From: an uncultured Bacilli bacterium
GTDB lineage: Bacteria > Bacillota_I > Bacilli_A > RF39 > UBA660
NCBI GenBank assembly: GCA_944333305.1
Contig: CALVKV010000009.1
Location: 1-20,444, forward strand
Direction: 5' to 3'
DNA length: 20,444 bases
Below are positions 1 to 8,048 of this stretch, piece by piece. Below the pieces are notes generated by a model. It worked only from the letters and a program-made list of their open reading frames with translations, had not been told where the DNA came from and made no database searches. The position numbers and the translations under genes are program-made. How positions within the stretch are numbered: position 1 is the first letter of the stretch; the number at the start of each line of letters is the position of its first letter.

Positions 1-256
1 CATAACGTTCAAATATAGCATCTTCATACTCTTCTTTAGTCATTTTATCATCTGGTACAACTGTTAAATAAGAGAATACTTTAATATCTCCGGTATTTTC
101 ATTGATTAGAACTTTTACATTATTATTTTTAGTCTTTGCATTCTTCTTATATGCACTAGTTAAAGCATTTCTCATTGCTTCGAAAATAATTTCTTTATCA
201 ATATGTTTTTCTTTAACTACTAAATCAACGGCATTAAGAAATTCTTTTCCATTCAT
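1..256 (-). CDS. nusA: Transcription termination/antitermination factor NusA, N-terminal part (cut by the window edge)
   Basis: Translating the minus strand from the ATG at 254-256 gives MNGKEFLNAVDLVVKEKHID, then KEIIFEAMRNALTSAYKKN and a beta-rich stretch containing NVKVLINENTGDIKVFSYL. This is the typical start of the NusA N-terminal domain, which binds RNA polymerase and modulates pausing, termination and antitermination. Only about 85 codons are inside the window; the S1 and KH RNA-binding domains would lie to the left. An AGGAG-type ribosome site sits about 8 bases upstream, inside the end of the preceding rimP-like gene, whose stop at 258-260 is one base away, so the two are almost certainly co-translated. 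RimP-NusA is a conserved pair in Bacteria, which supports both calls. Confidence 0.9.
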   Translation of the reverse strand, partial: MNGKEFLNAVDLVVKEKHIDKEIIFEAMRNALTSAYKKNAKTKNNNVKVLINENTGDIKVFSYLTVVPDDKMTKEEYEDAIFERY

Positions 257-257
257 T

Positions 258-506
258 TTAATTATCTCCTTTCTCTTTTGAATGTATATCTAATACATCT
301 ATATCATTGCATAAATTATTATCATCCATTATAGGATTAATTATTTTAGTCGCTTCTGTTATTTTATTAACATCAATAACTTCATCACTATCAAGCTCAA
401 TATTTAAAGATTTTACTCCTTCTTCAGTAGAATAATAAACACTACTTACAAATAGATTTAAATCTTTAATTTTATTATCTACTAAAGACTTTACTTTTTC
501 TTCCAT
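258..506 (-). CDS. rimP: Short RimP-like ribosome maturation factor (N-terminal domain only)
   Basis: An 82-residue protein directly upstream of nusA. RimP helps assemble the 30S subunit and normally has about 150 residues: an alpha/beta N-terminal domain and an SH3-like C-terminal domain. Here the pattern of the N-terminal domain can be followed: helix (EEKVKSLVDNKIKDLNL), a strand ending in an acidic turn (KSLNIELDSDEVID), a helix (VNKITEATKIINPIMD), and a final strand DIDVLDIHSKEKG in the place of the family's LEVSSPG motif. The SH3-like domain is absent and the gene stops one base before nusA. The call rests on position and fold pattern more than on strong sequence identity. A clear AAGGAGGT ribosome site lies at about 508-515. 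It could be an unrelated small protein that has replaced RimP. Confidence 0.6.
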   Translation of the reverse strand: MEEKVKSLVDNKIKDLNLFVSSVYYSTEEGVKSLNIELDSDEVIDVNKITEATKIINPIMDDNNLCNDIDVLDIHSKEKGDN

Positions 507-528
507 AACTACCTCCTTACAAACTAAA

Positions 529-551
529 GAGTGAAGTTTTAAACTTCACTC
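529..551 (-). promoter_or_regulatory. Inverted repeat in the leader of the rimP-nusA operon
   Basis: GAGTGAAGTTT and AAACTTCACTC form a perfect 11-bp inverted repeat around a single base. It lies between the predicted transcription start (about 558) and the rimP ribosome site, so it would be transcribed near the very 5' end. On the transcript it is followed by CTTTAGTTTG, only a weak U-run, so it may be an attenuator-like hairpin, an mRNA-stabilising stem or a protein-binding palindrome. Confidence 0.45.
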
Positions 552-564
552 CTTTCTTGGGTTA

Positions 565-593
565 ATTATACTATATAAAATTATTTTTGTCAA
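565..593 (-). promoter_or_regulatory. Consensus sigma-A promoter for rimP-nusA
   Basis: On the minus strand a perfect TTGACA (588-593) is separated by 17 bases from a perfect TATAAT (565-570). The predicted start is about 50 bases before the rimP ATG. This is the best promoter match in the window and suggests strong constitutive expression by the sigma factor encoded at 6956-8047. Confidence 0.85.
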
Positions 594-615
594 AAAAGAT
601 ATTTAATGATATTAT
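587..615 (+). promoter_or_regulatory. Divergent promoter for the CPBP protease gene
   Basis: TTGTCA (587-592), 17 bases, TATTAT (610-615). Its -35 box occupies almost the same bases as the -35 box of the rimP promoter on the other strand. The resulting leader is only about a dozen bases, with AGGTGAT at 624-630 as ribosome site. Confidence 0.6.
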
Positions 616-634
616 TATATAGTAGGTGATATAA

Positions 635-1330
635 ATGAAGAATGTTTTTACAAGAGAAAGGGTTCTAGAAATATGTAAAGGGTTATTAACATTTATGCTA
701 TTTTACTTCAGTAGTTATTTACAAATAATACCTATAATGTTATTTAATATTGATGTTAATAATTATACCGCAAATGATCTTGCGATTGCTAATACATTTG
801 TGGATGTAATATTAGTATTAGTATTAATTATTTTATATTTTAAAGAGTTAAAAACAGAATTTAAGATTTTTAAAAAGAATATAAAATTAAATATGGATAC
901 TGCTTTCAAATATTGGTTTGTGGGATTAATGATTATGTGTATATCTAATATAATAATTGGCTTGATTGCTAATTTAAATACCTCTAGTAATGAAGAAGCT
1001 GTACAGACCTTAGTTAGTTCTACTCCTTATTTAATGTTATTTACGGCAGGCATACTTGCTCCTATTGCAGAGGAACTTACCTTTAGAAAAGGTGTATCTA
1101 AATTATTTAAAAATAAATGGGTGTATGCTTTCAGCTCTGGATTAATATTTGGCCTTTTACATGTAATCGGTAGTAGCAATATATTAGAATATTTATATAT
1201 AATTCCATATGGTAGCTTAGGTTTCTTCTTTGCTTTAACTTATTATGATACAAAAAGTATTTATCCATCTATTATAATGCATGCTATACATAATAGTGCT
1301 TTAATACTTTTATCTATTTTTGTATATTAA
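635..1330 (+). CDS. CPBP-family intramembrane glutamic protease (CAAX/Abi-like)
   Basis: A 231-residue, highly hydrophobic protein with about six to seven membrane segments. The family's three active-site motifs are present in order: EELTFR at 146-151 (the EExxxR motif, with the catalytic glutamate pair), FGLLH with His176, and HAIHN at 216-220 (HxxxN). CPBP proteins are membrane-embedded proteases. In Gram-positive bacteria they are linked to processing or self-immunity of peptides, but the substrate here cannot be read from sequence and no bacteriocin gene is adjacent. The gene is monocistronic, with its own divergent promoter and a hairpin terminator 12 bases after the stop. The ATG follows AGGTGAT at a spacing of 4 bases. 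Confidence 0.88.
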   Translation: MKNVFTRERVLEICKGLLTFMLFYFSSYLQIIPIMLFNIDVNNYTANDLAIANTFVDVILVLVLIILYFKELKTEFKIFKKNIKLNMDTAFKYWFVGLMIMCISNIIIGLIANLNTSSNEEAVQTLVSSTPYLMLFTAGILAPIAEELTFRKGVSKLFKNKWVYAFSSGLIFGLLHVIGSSNILEYLYIIPYGSLGFFFALTYYDTKSIYPSIIMHAIHNSALILLSIFVY

Positions 1331-1341
1331 AAATTTTAAAT

Positions 1342-1374
1342 AAACCTTGTTTCAAAGATAATGAAACAAGGTTT
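1342..1374. terminator. Bidirectional intrinsic terminator between the protease gene and trpS
   Basis: AAACCTTGTTTC and GAAACAAGGTTT form a perfect 12-bp stem around a 9-base loop. The plus side continues into TTTGTATATTT and the minus side into ATTTAAAATTTTT. It lies between two convergent stops (1330 and 1400) and probably serves both. Confidence 0.85.
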
Positions 1375-1399
1375 TTGTATATTTAAATATCGTATTCAT

Positions 1400-2443
1400 T
1401 TAATTAAAATAATCTATTAACATAGCTTTCTTTACTTTCTTTAGAGTAGCTTCTGCTTTTTTTAAAGCTTTTTCACTACCTTCTTTTAAAATGTTATAAA
1501 CAAGGTCTATATTTTCTTCATAATACTTTCTTTTTTCTCTTATAGGCTTTAGGGTATCTTCTATGACATCATATAAAAATCTCTTTACTTTGACATCTCC
1601 TAAGCCTCCTTTTTCATAGTGAGCTTTTAATTCCTCAAGGTTGTTATATTCAGGTAAGTATTTTTTGAAGTGTTCATCAGTAGCTAAAGCTTCTAAATAG
1701 ATAAATACAGGATTATCTTTAGTGTTACCAGGATCTTCTACTTTTAAATGATTAGGATCTGTATACATACTCATAACTTTTTTCTTAACTGTTTCGCTAT
1801 CATCTTTTAAATAGATGCAATTGCCAAGAGACTTACTCATCTTAGCTTTACCATCTGTACCTGGTAATCTTCTACAAGCCTCATTATCAGGAATTACGGC
1901 TTTTGGTTCTACTAATGTTTCTCCATAGATATTATTAAAACTTCTAACTATTTCTCTTGCTTGTTCTATCATAGGTAATTGATCATCACCAACTGGAACA
2001 ACAGTTGCTTCAAAAGCGGTTATATCGGCAGTTTGACTTATTGGGTAGTTTAAAAAGCCTACAGGAATACTATTACCAAATTCTTTTTGTTTAATTTCAC
2101 TCTTTACAGTTGGATTTCTTTCTAATCTTGATAGCGTTACTAAGTTCATATAATACATAGTAAGTTCACATAAAGGAGAAATCATGCTTTGAATAAAGAT
2201 AGTTACTTTAGAAGGGGCTAGTCCGACAGATAAATAGTCTATCACTACTTCTATAATATTATCTCTAACTTTCTTAGGATTGTTAAAGTTATCAGTTAGA
2301 GCTTGAACATCGGCAATAAAAACATACATCTCATCATAGTCACCTTTATTTTGTAGTTCAACTCTATTTTTTAAAGACCCTACATAGTGTCCCAAATGTA
2401 GATTGCCTGTAGGTCTATCCCCTGTCAAAATTATTTTTTTCAT
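1400..2443 (-). CDS. trpS: Tryptophan--tRNA ligase
   Basis: Class I synthetase of 347 residues, the usual length, charging tRNA-Trp in the cytosol. The nucleotide-binding HIGH-type motif is HLGH at 16-19 inside GDRPTGNLHLGHYVG. The second signature KMSKS is at 201-205, preceded by the family's RRLPGTDGKA stretch. The tryptophan-pocket region SQTADI (136-141) and VGDDQ (151-155) are also typical. It is the last gene of a three-gene operon. Its ribosome site AAGGATG overlaps the stop region of the upstream WG-repeat gene, 12 bases away. There is no room for a T-box leader, so expression appears tied to the upstream surface-protein genes, which is unusual for this gene in Bacillota. Confidence 0.97.
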   Translation of the reverse strand: MKKIILTGDRPTGNLHLGHYVGSLKNRVELQNKGDYDEMYVFIADVQALTDNFNNPKKVRDNIIEVVIDYLSVGLAPSKVTIFIQSMISPLCELTMYYMNLVTLSRLERNPTVKSEIKQKEFGNSIPVGFLNYPISQTADITAFEATVVPVGDDQLPMIEQAREIVRSFNNIYGETLVEPKAVIPDNEACRRLPGTDGKAKMSKSLGNCIYLKDDSETVKKKVMSMYTDPNHLKVEDPGNTKDNPVFIYLEALATDEHFKKYLPEYNNLEELKAHYEKGGLGDVKVKRFLYDVIEDTLKPIREKRKYYEENIDLVYNILKEGSEKALKKAEATLKKVKKAMLIDYFN

Positions 2444-2455
2444 TTTTTCACATCC

Positions 2456-3778
2456 TTATCTTTTCTCTATGTAGAATTCATTATCCTTTCTTTTAAGTAC
2501 AAAATAATCATCACTTATTTTAATATCTTCATACTCTACAGGTATAATTTCTTCTCCATCAGAATTAATTATACCATAAAGCGTTTTATTATTAGAAACT
2601 TTACTTACAATAAATATATTAGGATAGTCTGTTAATTCAATATTATCATAATCAGTTTCTGTTATTCTATTTCCTTTAGCATCTATTATATATTTATTAT
2701 TATCTTGATCTAATACTAAGAATCTATTATTATTTATAATATTAATATTTAAGTAGTTAAAATCCAATACCTGTTCATTATCAGTGTTGATAACACCAAC
2801 TAAATTATCTTTACCAACTACGGCTAGGCCGTAAGTAGTAAAACTTTCCGTATTATTATAATCATATTGAAAGTCAATAACAGTTTCTTCTTTTTCGTTG
2901 ATATAGCCAACTAGATTATTACTATTTATAGCGAAAGCTAGAGAATTAACAAAAGGCCCTATGGCAGTGTAATTATTATTTAAAGTTATTATATTATTAG
3001 TATTTATATTATATATGCTATAAAGCCCAGTTGGACTAACAAAATAGATATTGCTATCATTAAAGATTGTAGGAGTATAATTATCAAAGTTATCTAGTTT
3101 AGTAAATGATAAGGTTTCACTATTATATAAATATATATCAGTATAATCACCATACATAGCACAAAAAACATAATTATTACTAGAAGAATCAACAAGTTCA
3201 TAGATTGAATCATATTTATATTCTGTTAAAATTTCTCCTTTATTATTAATCAAAGCTTGTCTTCCATCACTACTTACTATAAATATGCTATCTAGTCCCT
3301 CAATGCTAGTAATCATTTCAAACTCTTGATTAAATAATTTTTCATTATCTTGGTTTATAAAATAGAAATTATTATCTGATACTATTATTAAATTTTTATT
3401 TATTACTTCTATACTACTATAGTCTGCATCTATTATTTCCTTACCCTGCTCATTTAAAAGTCCATAGTTCATATCTTCAGTATATTGAGCTAATCCATCT
3501 ACAAATTTAAAGCCATCTAAATTTATAGTATAATCATCAAGCTTCATACTGTCCATAATATCATACTTTAACGAAGTAACTTCTTTGCCATCTTCTGTTA
3601 TGTATCCATATTTTTTTCCGTCACTTACAACAACATAATGATTAGAGGGTGTACCAACATATTGATAATTTAAAGCATTACTATTTAAAGTTGTAATTGT
3701 ATAAATAATCACAGCGGCTAAAGATAAAACTACACCTAAAGATGCTAATGTAAGTACTATTTTTTTACTTTTCATCAT
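2456..3778 (-). CDS. Membrane-anchored WG-repeat protein
   Basis: A 440-residue protein with an N-terminal membrane segment (about residues 6-29, preceded by KSKK) and no lipobox, so probably anchored with the bulk outside. The rest is a run of WG-type repeats, a beta-rich fold recognised by units such as KKYGYITEDGKEV (55-67), NYGLLNEQGKEI, RQALINNKGEIL, NLVGYINEKEETV, NLVGVINTDNEQV and TLYGIINSDGEEI, each followed by a Y/F-D element. Function is unknown for most WG-repeat proteins; binding of proteins or cell-wall ligands is a guess. It begins 5 bases after the prepilin-like gene's TGA, which overlaps its GGGGTGA ribosome site, so the two are translationally coupled and may act together at the cell surface. 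The first of two adjacent ATGs was chosen. Confidence 0.85.
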   Translation of the reverse strand: MMKSKKIVLTLASLGVVLSLAAVIIYTITTLNSNALNYQYVGTPSNHYVVVSDGKKYGYITEDGKEVTSLKYDIMDSMKLDDYTINLDGFKFVDGLAQYTEDMNYGLLNEQGKEIIDADYSSIEVINKNLIIVSDNNFYFINQDNEKLFNQEFEMITSIEGLDSIFIVSSDGRQALINNKGEILTEYKYDSIYELVDSSSNNYVFCAMYGDYTDIYLYNSETLSFTKLDNFDNYTPTIFNDSNIYFVSPTGLYSIYNINTNNIITLNNNYTAIGPFVNSLAFAINSNNLVGYINEKEETVIDFQYDYNNTESFTTYGLAVVGKDNLVGVINTDNEQVLDFNYLNINIINNNRFLVLDQDNNKYIIDAKGNRITETDYDNIELTDYPNIFIVSKVSNNKTLYGIINSDGEEIIPVEYEDIKISDDYFVLKRKDNEFYIEKR

Positions 3779-3783
3779 TTAAA

Positions 3784-5778
3784 TCACCCCGTTACTCTAA
3801 AGGTATTTTTCATACCAGAACTAGTTTTAAATCTAAATTTTTGGCTTGCTCCATCAATAATAATTCTATAATATCCGGCTGCAAAGGAAGAAACATTAAC
3901 TGTGTAGGTTCCAAGAGTTCTAGTTTGTCCTGTTCCTAACCACCCTGAGCTTGCTATACTAAATGTATCAAGGTTTCTTACACATCTATTATTAGCGTTA
4001 GCAATACAAAGCGTCCTTGACTGATTATCTTCCCAAGTATTACTCCAATTATTCATATGTACCCTTACTCGAAAGCTGACAGTTGTATTATTAGTGACTC
4101 TTACATTATCTACATACATAGTATTATATTCTCCAGTTTTACACTGCTCTTTAGTAGGTATTTCTCTATCTTCTGGGCATACATAATAGTTAGTATTTAA
4201 AACTGTAACTGACTTTGGGCTTTTAAGAGTATAATTTTGATAATAATATTTATTGCTATTTTGAGGTGTAGTACTTTGGATATTAGATGCTCCATCCCAA
4301 ACTTTTGTATAAATAGTATACTTTCCATAACCAGACAATGTATAACAAACTTGATTATCACTCTCGGTTAGAAGAGTTATTCTTTTACCATTTTTCCAAG
4401 GCTGCATTTCTATTGATTTAATAGTTTCATTATCCCGTGCTGTCGCACATATTTTAAGACTACTATTAGGATAAATACCACCACCGATATTATATGAAAC
4501 TGTGGGTTTTGTTCTGTCTAGTTTTATTGTAAAACTTTTAGTAGTAGTATTACCTGCTTCATCTGTTGCAACATATTGTACTGTTGAAGTGCCTTGGGCA
4601 TTAATATTACGAGTAGTTCCGTTTACAAAACCGTCTGTATTAGTTGAGGCTCCTGTTACTTTATATGAGACTGTACAATCTCCTGTATTATCGCTACAAC
4701 TTCCTCTTAATACGACATAACCACTATACCAAGTATTATTTGAATAATCAGATAAATTACTGATGTTAGATGAAGAATTTAAATCTGATGAACTATTTTT
4801 TTTCTTTAATACTACTGATAATTCTGGAGCAGTTTTATCTATAGCATATTCATCGCTAACAGATTCACAACTATTTCCATACTCATCATATACTACTGCT
4901 CGCAATTGATAAGTTCCTTCTGTAGTAAATTCTATATTTTGATTCTCGCTTCCTATATAAGAATTAACTACTTGATAGTCTCCTCCATTTACTTTTTCAC
5001 TTAATTCCCATCTATAAGTATTATCTGGAACAGTTATTTTTACAGTTATATTTTCATTAGATGCTGTTTTACTACTATCAAATACGACTTCACTACAATC
5101 TATTCCTCTATAAATTGAATATTTTCCTGAATTTCTAGATGTCATATTTCCGCTTGTATCAATAGCGTAGCCAGTTATTTCATATAAACCTAAGTCTGTT
5201 AAGGTTATATTAATATCGCCATTATAGGCTTGATAACCGCTATCTTGATATGTTTCGCCATCTTTAGTAATTACATATCTAACACTTGCTACTTCTACAT
5301 TATCTGTTACACTCATAGTAACATTTATAGGATTTTGTGATGATTCTTTATTTGGATTAAACTTTATTGTCGGATTGGCTTCGTCGGCATCTGTTGTATA
5401 ATTATCACCATTACATACTAAAATGCCATAGTATTGATAATCTCTTTCTGTTATTTTTTGAACTGTTACTCCACTATTTTCAAAGTCACAATCATTTTCA
5501 TTTCTATCTTTAATAGGATTTATATAGTTTTGGTCAATTAGTGTTTCTAACGTTACATTAGATGTATCTCCAATTTCATCTGGCAGTTCGCTTCTATGAT
5601 CTGCATAATATTCTCTTCCTGCTAGAATGAGCATATCTTCTTGGGAAGCATAATAACTATCATTACCTCTATTTAAAATACTTGTCACGCTCACATAAAT
5701 AACTGCTGATAATAAGCCTAATATAATAATAGTTGCTAATAGTTCTACTAATGTAAATCCTTTTTCTCTACCTCTCAT
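3784..5778 (-). CDS. Large prepilin-like surface protein with Ig-like domains
   Basis: The N-terminus MRGREKGFTLVELLATIIIL is a textbook prepilin leader: cleavage after Gly7, methylatable Phe8, Glu at mature position 5 (residue 12), then a hydrophobic helix to about residue 32. Typical pilins have 130-200 residues; this one has 664. After a pilin-like region to about 130 come about four Ig-like beta-sandwich units, each with a D-N-(V/E)-type strand and a Y-x-A-x-D-x-x-G-N ending (for example YAIDTSGN, VVYDEYGN, VATDEAGN, VWDGASN). A C-terminal domain with a Cys pair follows (CPEDREIPTKEQC). Paired cysteines fit an extracellular location. It heads the operon with the WG-repeat protein and trpS. 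Prepilin peptidase and assembly ATPase genes are not in the window. A minor-pilin adhesin is the likeliest role (inference). AAGGAGG at 5787-5793 fixes the start. Confidence 0.82.
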   Translation of the reverse strand: MRGREKGFTLVELLATIIILGLLSAVIYVSVTSILNRGNDSYYASQEDMLILAGREYYADHRSELPDEIGDTSNVTLETLIDQNYINPIKDRNENDCDFENSGVTVQKITERDYQYYGILVCNGDNYTTDADEANPTIKFNPNKESSQNPINVTMSVTDNVEVASVRYVITKDGETYQDSGYQAYNGDINITLTDLGLYEITGYAIDTSGNMTSRNSGKYSIYRGIDCSEVVFDSSKTASNENITVKITVPDNTYRWELSEKVNGGDYQVVNSYIGSENQNIEFTTEGTYQLRAVVYDEYGNSCESVSDEYAIDKTAPELSVVLKKKNSSSDLNSSSNISNLSDYSNNTWYSGYVVLRGSCSDNTGDCTVSYKVTGASTNTDGFVNGTTRNINAQGTSTVQYVATDEAGNTTTKSFTIKLDRTKPTVSYNIGGGIYPNSSLKICATARDNETIKSIEMQPWKNGKRITLLTESDNQVCYTLSGYGKYTIYTKVWDGASNIQSTTPQNSNKYYYQNYTLKSPKSVTVLNTNYYVCPEDREIPTKEQCKTGEYNTMYVDNVRVTNNTTVSFRVRVHMNNWSNTWEDNQSRTLCIANANNRCVRNLDTFSIASSGWLGTGQTRTLGTYTVNVSSFAAGYYRIIIDGASQKFRFKTSSGMKNTFRVTG

Positions 5779-5800
5779 CTTTTAATCCTCCTTATTTTAA

Positions 5801-5829
5801 ATTATAAAACAAAACTGGTAAAAAAACAA
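5801..5829 (-). promoter_or_regulatory. Probable promoter of the prepilin-like/WG-repeat/trpS operon
   Basis: A perfect TATAAT (5801-5806, minus strand) lies just upstream of the ribosome site. A weak TTGTTT (5824-5829) is 17 bases further upstream. The -10 is convincing, the -35 is not. Confidence 0.5.
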
Positions 5830-5906
5830 ACTAATATTTTGAGTTAGTGCATAAAAATGTAATATAACTTTGTATATTTACATAATGTTTATTAGGTGAT
5901 GCTTTA

Positions 5907-6275
5907 ATGAATTATTTAAAAAAGTTAGGAAAATTTATTTTAACTATTTTTATTAGCATAATGATATTAGGACTTATATTAAATACTCTTTATTATTTTG
6001 ATATTATTAATAATAATATTTACAATATTATGAAGATGGTTATAGTATTAGGTGTACTATTTATTAATGCTCTATTTTTAGGTAAAAATTCTAATAAATA
6101 TGGTATTGTTGAAGGCTTAAAGTTAGGGGCAATATTTTTACTTGTTATGGTTATATTAAAATTAATAACTAATAGTTCTTTTGATACTAGAGCGATTATT
6201 TATAGTATTATTATTCTATTAACTACTAGTGTGGGGGCAGTTATTGGCATTAACAAAAAAGATATTACTAAATAA
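5907..6275 (+). CDS. Small four-helix membrane protein, TIGR04086/YrzE-like
   Basis: A 122-residue protein with four hydrophobic segments at about 9-31, 38-59, 69-87 and 94-114. The glycine pattern between helices 2 and 3 (FLGKNSNKYGIVEGLKLGAI) and the ending TSVGAVIGIN resemble the TIGR04086 family of Bacillota membrane proteins (B. subtilis YrzE). Members are typically about 120 residues and have no known function. AGGTGAT (5894-5900) precedes the ATG by 6 bases. It is a single gene, divergent from the prepilin operon and convergent with trmK. The family assignment rests on pattern alone; the membrane topology is clear. Confidence 0.65.
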   Translation: MNYLKKLGKFILTIFISIMILGLILNTLYYFDIINNNIYNIMKMVIVLGVLFINALFLGKNSNKYGIVEGLKLGAIFLLVMVILKLITNSSFDTRAIIYSIIILLTTSVGAVIGINKKDITK

Positions 6276-6284
6276 TTTAGTAAT
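6264..6284 (-). terminator. Likely terminator of the dnaG-rpoD-trmK operon
   Basis: ATTACTAAAT and ATTTAGTAAT form a 10-bp inverted repeat just after the trmK stop, followed on the minus strand by ATCTTTTTTG. The stem is almost entirely A-T and the loop very tight, so it would be weak. It also covers the stop codon of the opposing small membrane protein gene. Confidence 0.45.
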
Positions 6285-6287
6285 ACC

Positions 6288-6956
6288 TTAAATATTTATA
6301 ACTTCTTCTAAATATTTAATTTCTTTTTTAGTTACTCTAATTTTATTTGTAAATGATTTAGGTAAAGCTTGCAATAATGCTTCTTTGCTAGCTAGGATAT
6401 TTTTGTAATACTCTTTAGTAATATTATCTTGTTTAGTCATTAAAATTGGCCCTAAAAATAATTTTTTATAAGAGTAGTATTTTCTTCCCTTTTTAAAAAC
6501 TAGTATTTCATAGATTATATTATTTTCTTTAACTAAGACTTCATTTTCTATATGATATCCTAATTTTGTTAGTTTTCTTTTAACGGCAATAGAATAATTA
6601 TTTGGAGATAATATCAAAGTATTTATATTTTTTAGATATTTTTTATTATCATCTAGTATTTTATTAATATTTAGTCCACCCATACCAGAAATAGTGATAG
6701 TATCTATTCCTTCTTCATAAGAATCTAGTCCTTCGGCTTCTACTAGTTTAACTTTATCTTTTACTTTGTAAAAATTTACATTTTCTTTTGCTTTCTTTAA
6801 AGGACCACTTTTATTATCACTGGCAAGAGCTTTTTTTATTCCTTTTTCTTTAACTAAGTAAATAGACAAAAGAGCATGATCACATCCTATGTCTAAGGGA
6901 TATGAAGAAAGGGGAACTAAATCCCCTATTGTTTTTAATCTGCTATTTATTTTCAT
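6288..6956 (-). CDS. trmK: tRNA (adenine(22)-N(1))-methyltransferase
   Basis: A 222-residue SAM-dependent methyltransferase that modifies A22 in the D-loop of tRNAs in Gram-positive bacteria. Visible signatures are the SAM-binding LDIGCDHALL (21-30), the acidic ASDN that follows the second strand, ISGMGG (89-94), and LILSPNN in the catalytic region. A Lys-rich C-terminal helical part, typical of the family (B. subtilis YqfN), completes it. The position directly after rpoD is conserved in Bacillota. The ATG and the rpoD TAA share one base (TAATG), so translation is coupled by termination-reinitiation. Confidence 0.92.
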   Translation of the reverse strand: MKINSRLKTIGDLVPLSSYPLDIGCDHALLSIYLVKEKGIKKALASDNKSGPLKKAKENVNFYKVKDKVKLVEAEGLDSYEEGIDTITISGMGGLNINKILDDNKKYLKNINTLILSPNNYSIAVKRKLTKLGYHIENEVLVKENNIIYEILVFKKGRKYYSYKKLFLGPILMTKQDNITKEYYKNILASKEALLQALPKSFTNKIRVTKKEIKYLEEVINI

Positions 6957-8047
6957 TAATCTGTTAAGAAATCCTTTAATTTTCTTGATCTAGATGGGTG
7001 TCTTAATTTTCTTAAAGCCTTTGCCTCTATTTGTCTAATACGCTCTCTTGTTACACCAAAGATTTGTCCTACTTCTTCTAAGGTTCTACACTGTCCATCA
7101 TCAAGACCAAATCTTAATCTTAATACTTTCTCTTCTCTATCAGTTAATGTTAAAAGAACACTAGCTAGTTCTTCTTTTAACATTTCTTCTGTTGTATATT
7201 CTTCTGGTCCAATCATTCTATCATCTTTAATGAAATCTCCTAAATGAGAATCGTCTTCTTCACCAATAGGTGTTTCTAAAGCGACAGGATCTTGACTAAT
7301 TTTATATACTTCTCGTACCTTCTCTACAGGTATTTCTAGTTTATCAGCTATTTCATCATCAGTTGGTTCTCTATTTAATTCTTGAGTAAGTTGCCTTTGA
7401 ATACGAGCTAGTTTATTAATTGTTTCTACCATATGAACTGGAACTCTAATAGTTCTAGCTTGATCTGCTATTGCTCTTGTAATTGCTTGTCTAATCCACC
7501 ATGTTGCATATGTTGAAAATTTATATCCTTTTGTAGGGTCAAATTTTTCAACGGCTTTCATAAGACCAATATTTCCTTCTTGAATTAAATCAAGGAAAAG
7601 CATTCCTCTTCCTACATAACGTTTAGCGATTGATACTACTAAACGAAGATTAGATTCTGCTAATATTCTTTTTGCTTCTTCATCACCATCAACAGCTCTT
7701 TCGGCATATTCAAATTCTTCATCACTAGTTAAAAGAGGTATTCTACCTATTTCCTTTAAATACATCCTAACAGGATCATTTATTTTGATATCTTTAGACA
7801 TTGTTAAGTCTTCTGTTTTAGTATGCTCTGTTATTTCTTCTCCACTTGCATCATCGCTGCCATCTTCAGAAACTATATCTATGCCTAATGCTACTAGACT
7901 ATTATATAAATCATCAAGACTATCACTATCTACTTCAAGACCTTTTAATTCATTTGCTAATTGTTCATAAGTAATATATCCTTGTTCCTTACCTAATTTA
8001 ATAAGTTTCTCTTTTCTTTCAGCCATTGTTTTAATTTCTTCTACCAT
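6956..8047 (-). CDS. rpoD: Primary sigma factor RpoD (sigma-A)
   Basis: A 363-residue housekeeping sigma factor, close to B. subtilis SigA in length. Domain order: a short acidic region 1.1 (about 1-80); region 1.2 starting at [11 protein letters not shown] (91-101); region 2 (about 127-197) with the -10 recognition and melting stretch [17 protein letters not shown]; region 3 (about 206-280); and region 4 (about 295-358) with the helix-turn-helix [20 protein letters not shown] that reads the -35 box. Its expected targets match the TTGACA/TATAAT promoters seen here. It starts one base after the dnaG stop, with GGGGAG inside the dnaG 3' end as ribosome site, in the classic dnaG-rpoD arrangement. 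Confidence 0.98.
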   Translation of the reverse strand: MVEEIKTMAERKEKLIKLGKEQGYITYEQLANELKGLEVDSDSLDDLYNSLVALGIDIVSEDGSDDASGEEITEHTKTEDLTMSKDIKINDPVRMYLKEIGRIPLLTSDEEFEYAERAVDGDEEAKRILAESNLRLVVSIAKRYVGRGMLFLDLIQEGNIGLMKAVEKFDPTKGYKFSTYATWWIRQAITRAIADQARTIRVPVHMVETINKLARIQRQLTQELNREPTDDEIADKLEIPVEKVREVYKISQDPVALETPIGEEDDSHLGDFIKDDRMIGPEEYTTEEMLKEELASVLLTLTDREEKVLRLRFGLDDGQCRTLEEVGQIFGVTRERIRQIEAKALRKLRHPSRSRKLKDFLTD

Positions 8048-8048
8048 T

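Noticed and set aside
4502..4720. Plus-strand open frame of 72 codons inside the prepilin-like gene
   Set aside because: Antisense to a well-supported gene, no ribosome site, and the composition is the mirror of Ser/Thr-rich coding on the other strand.
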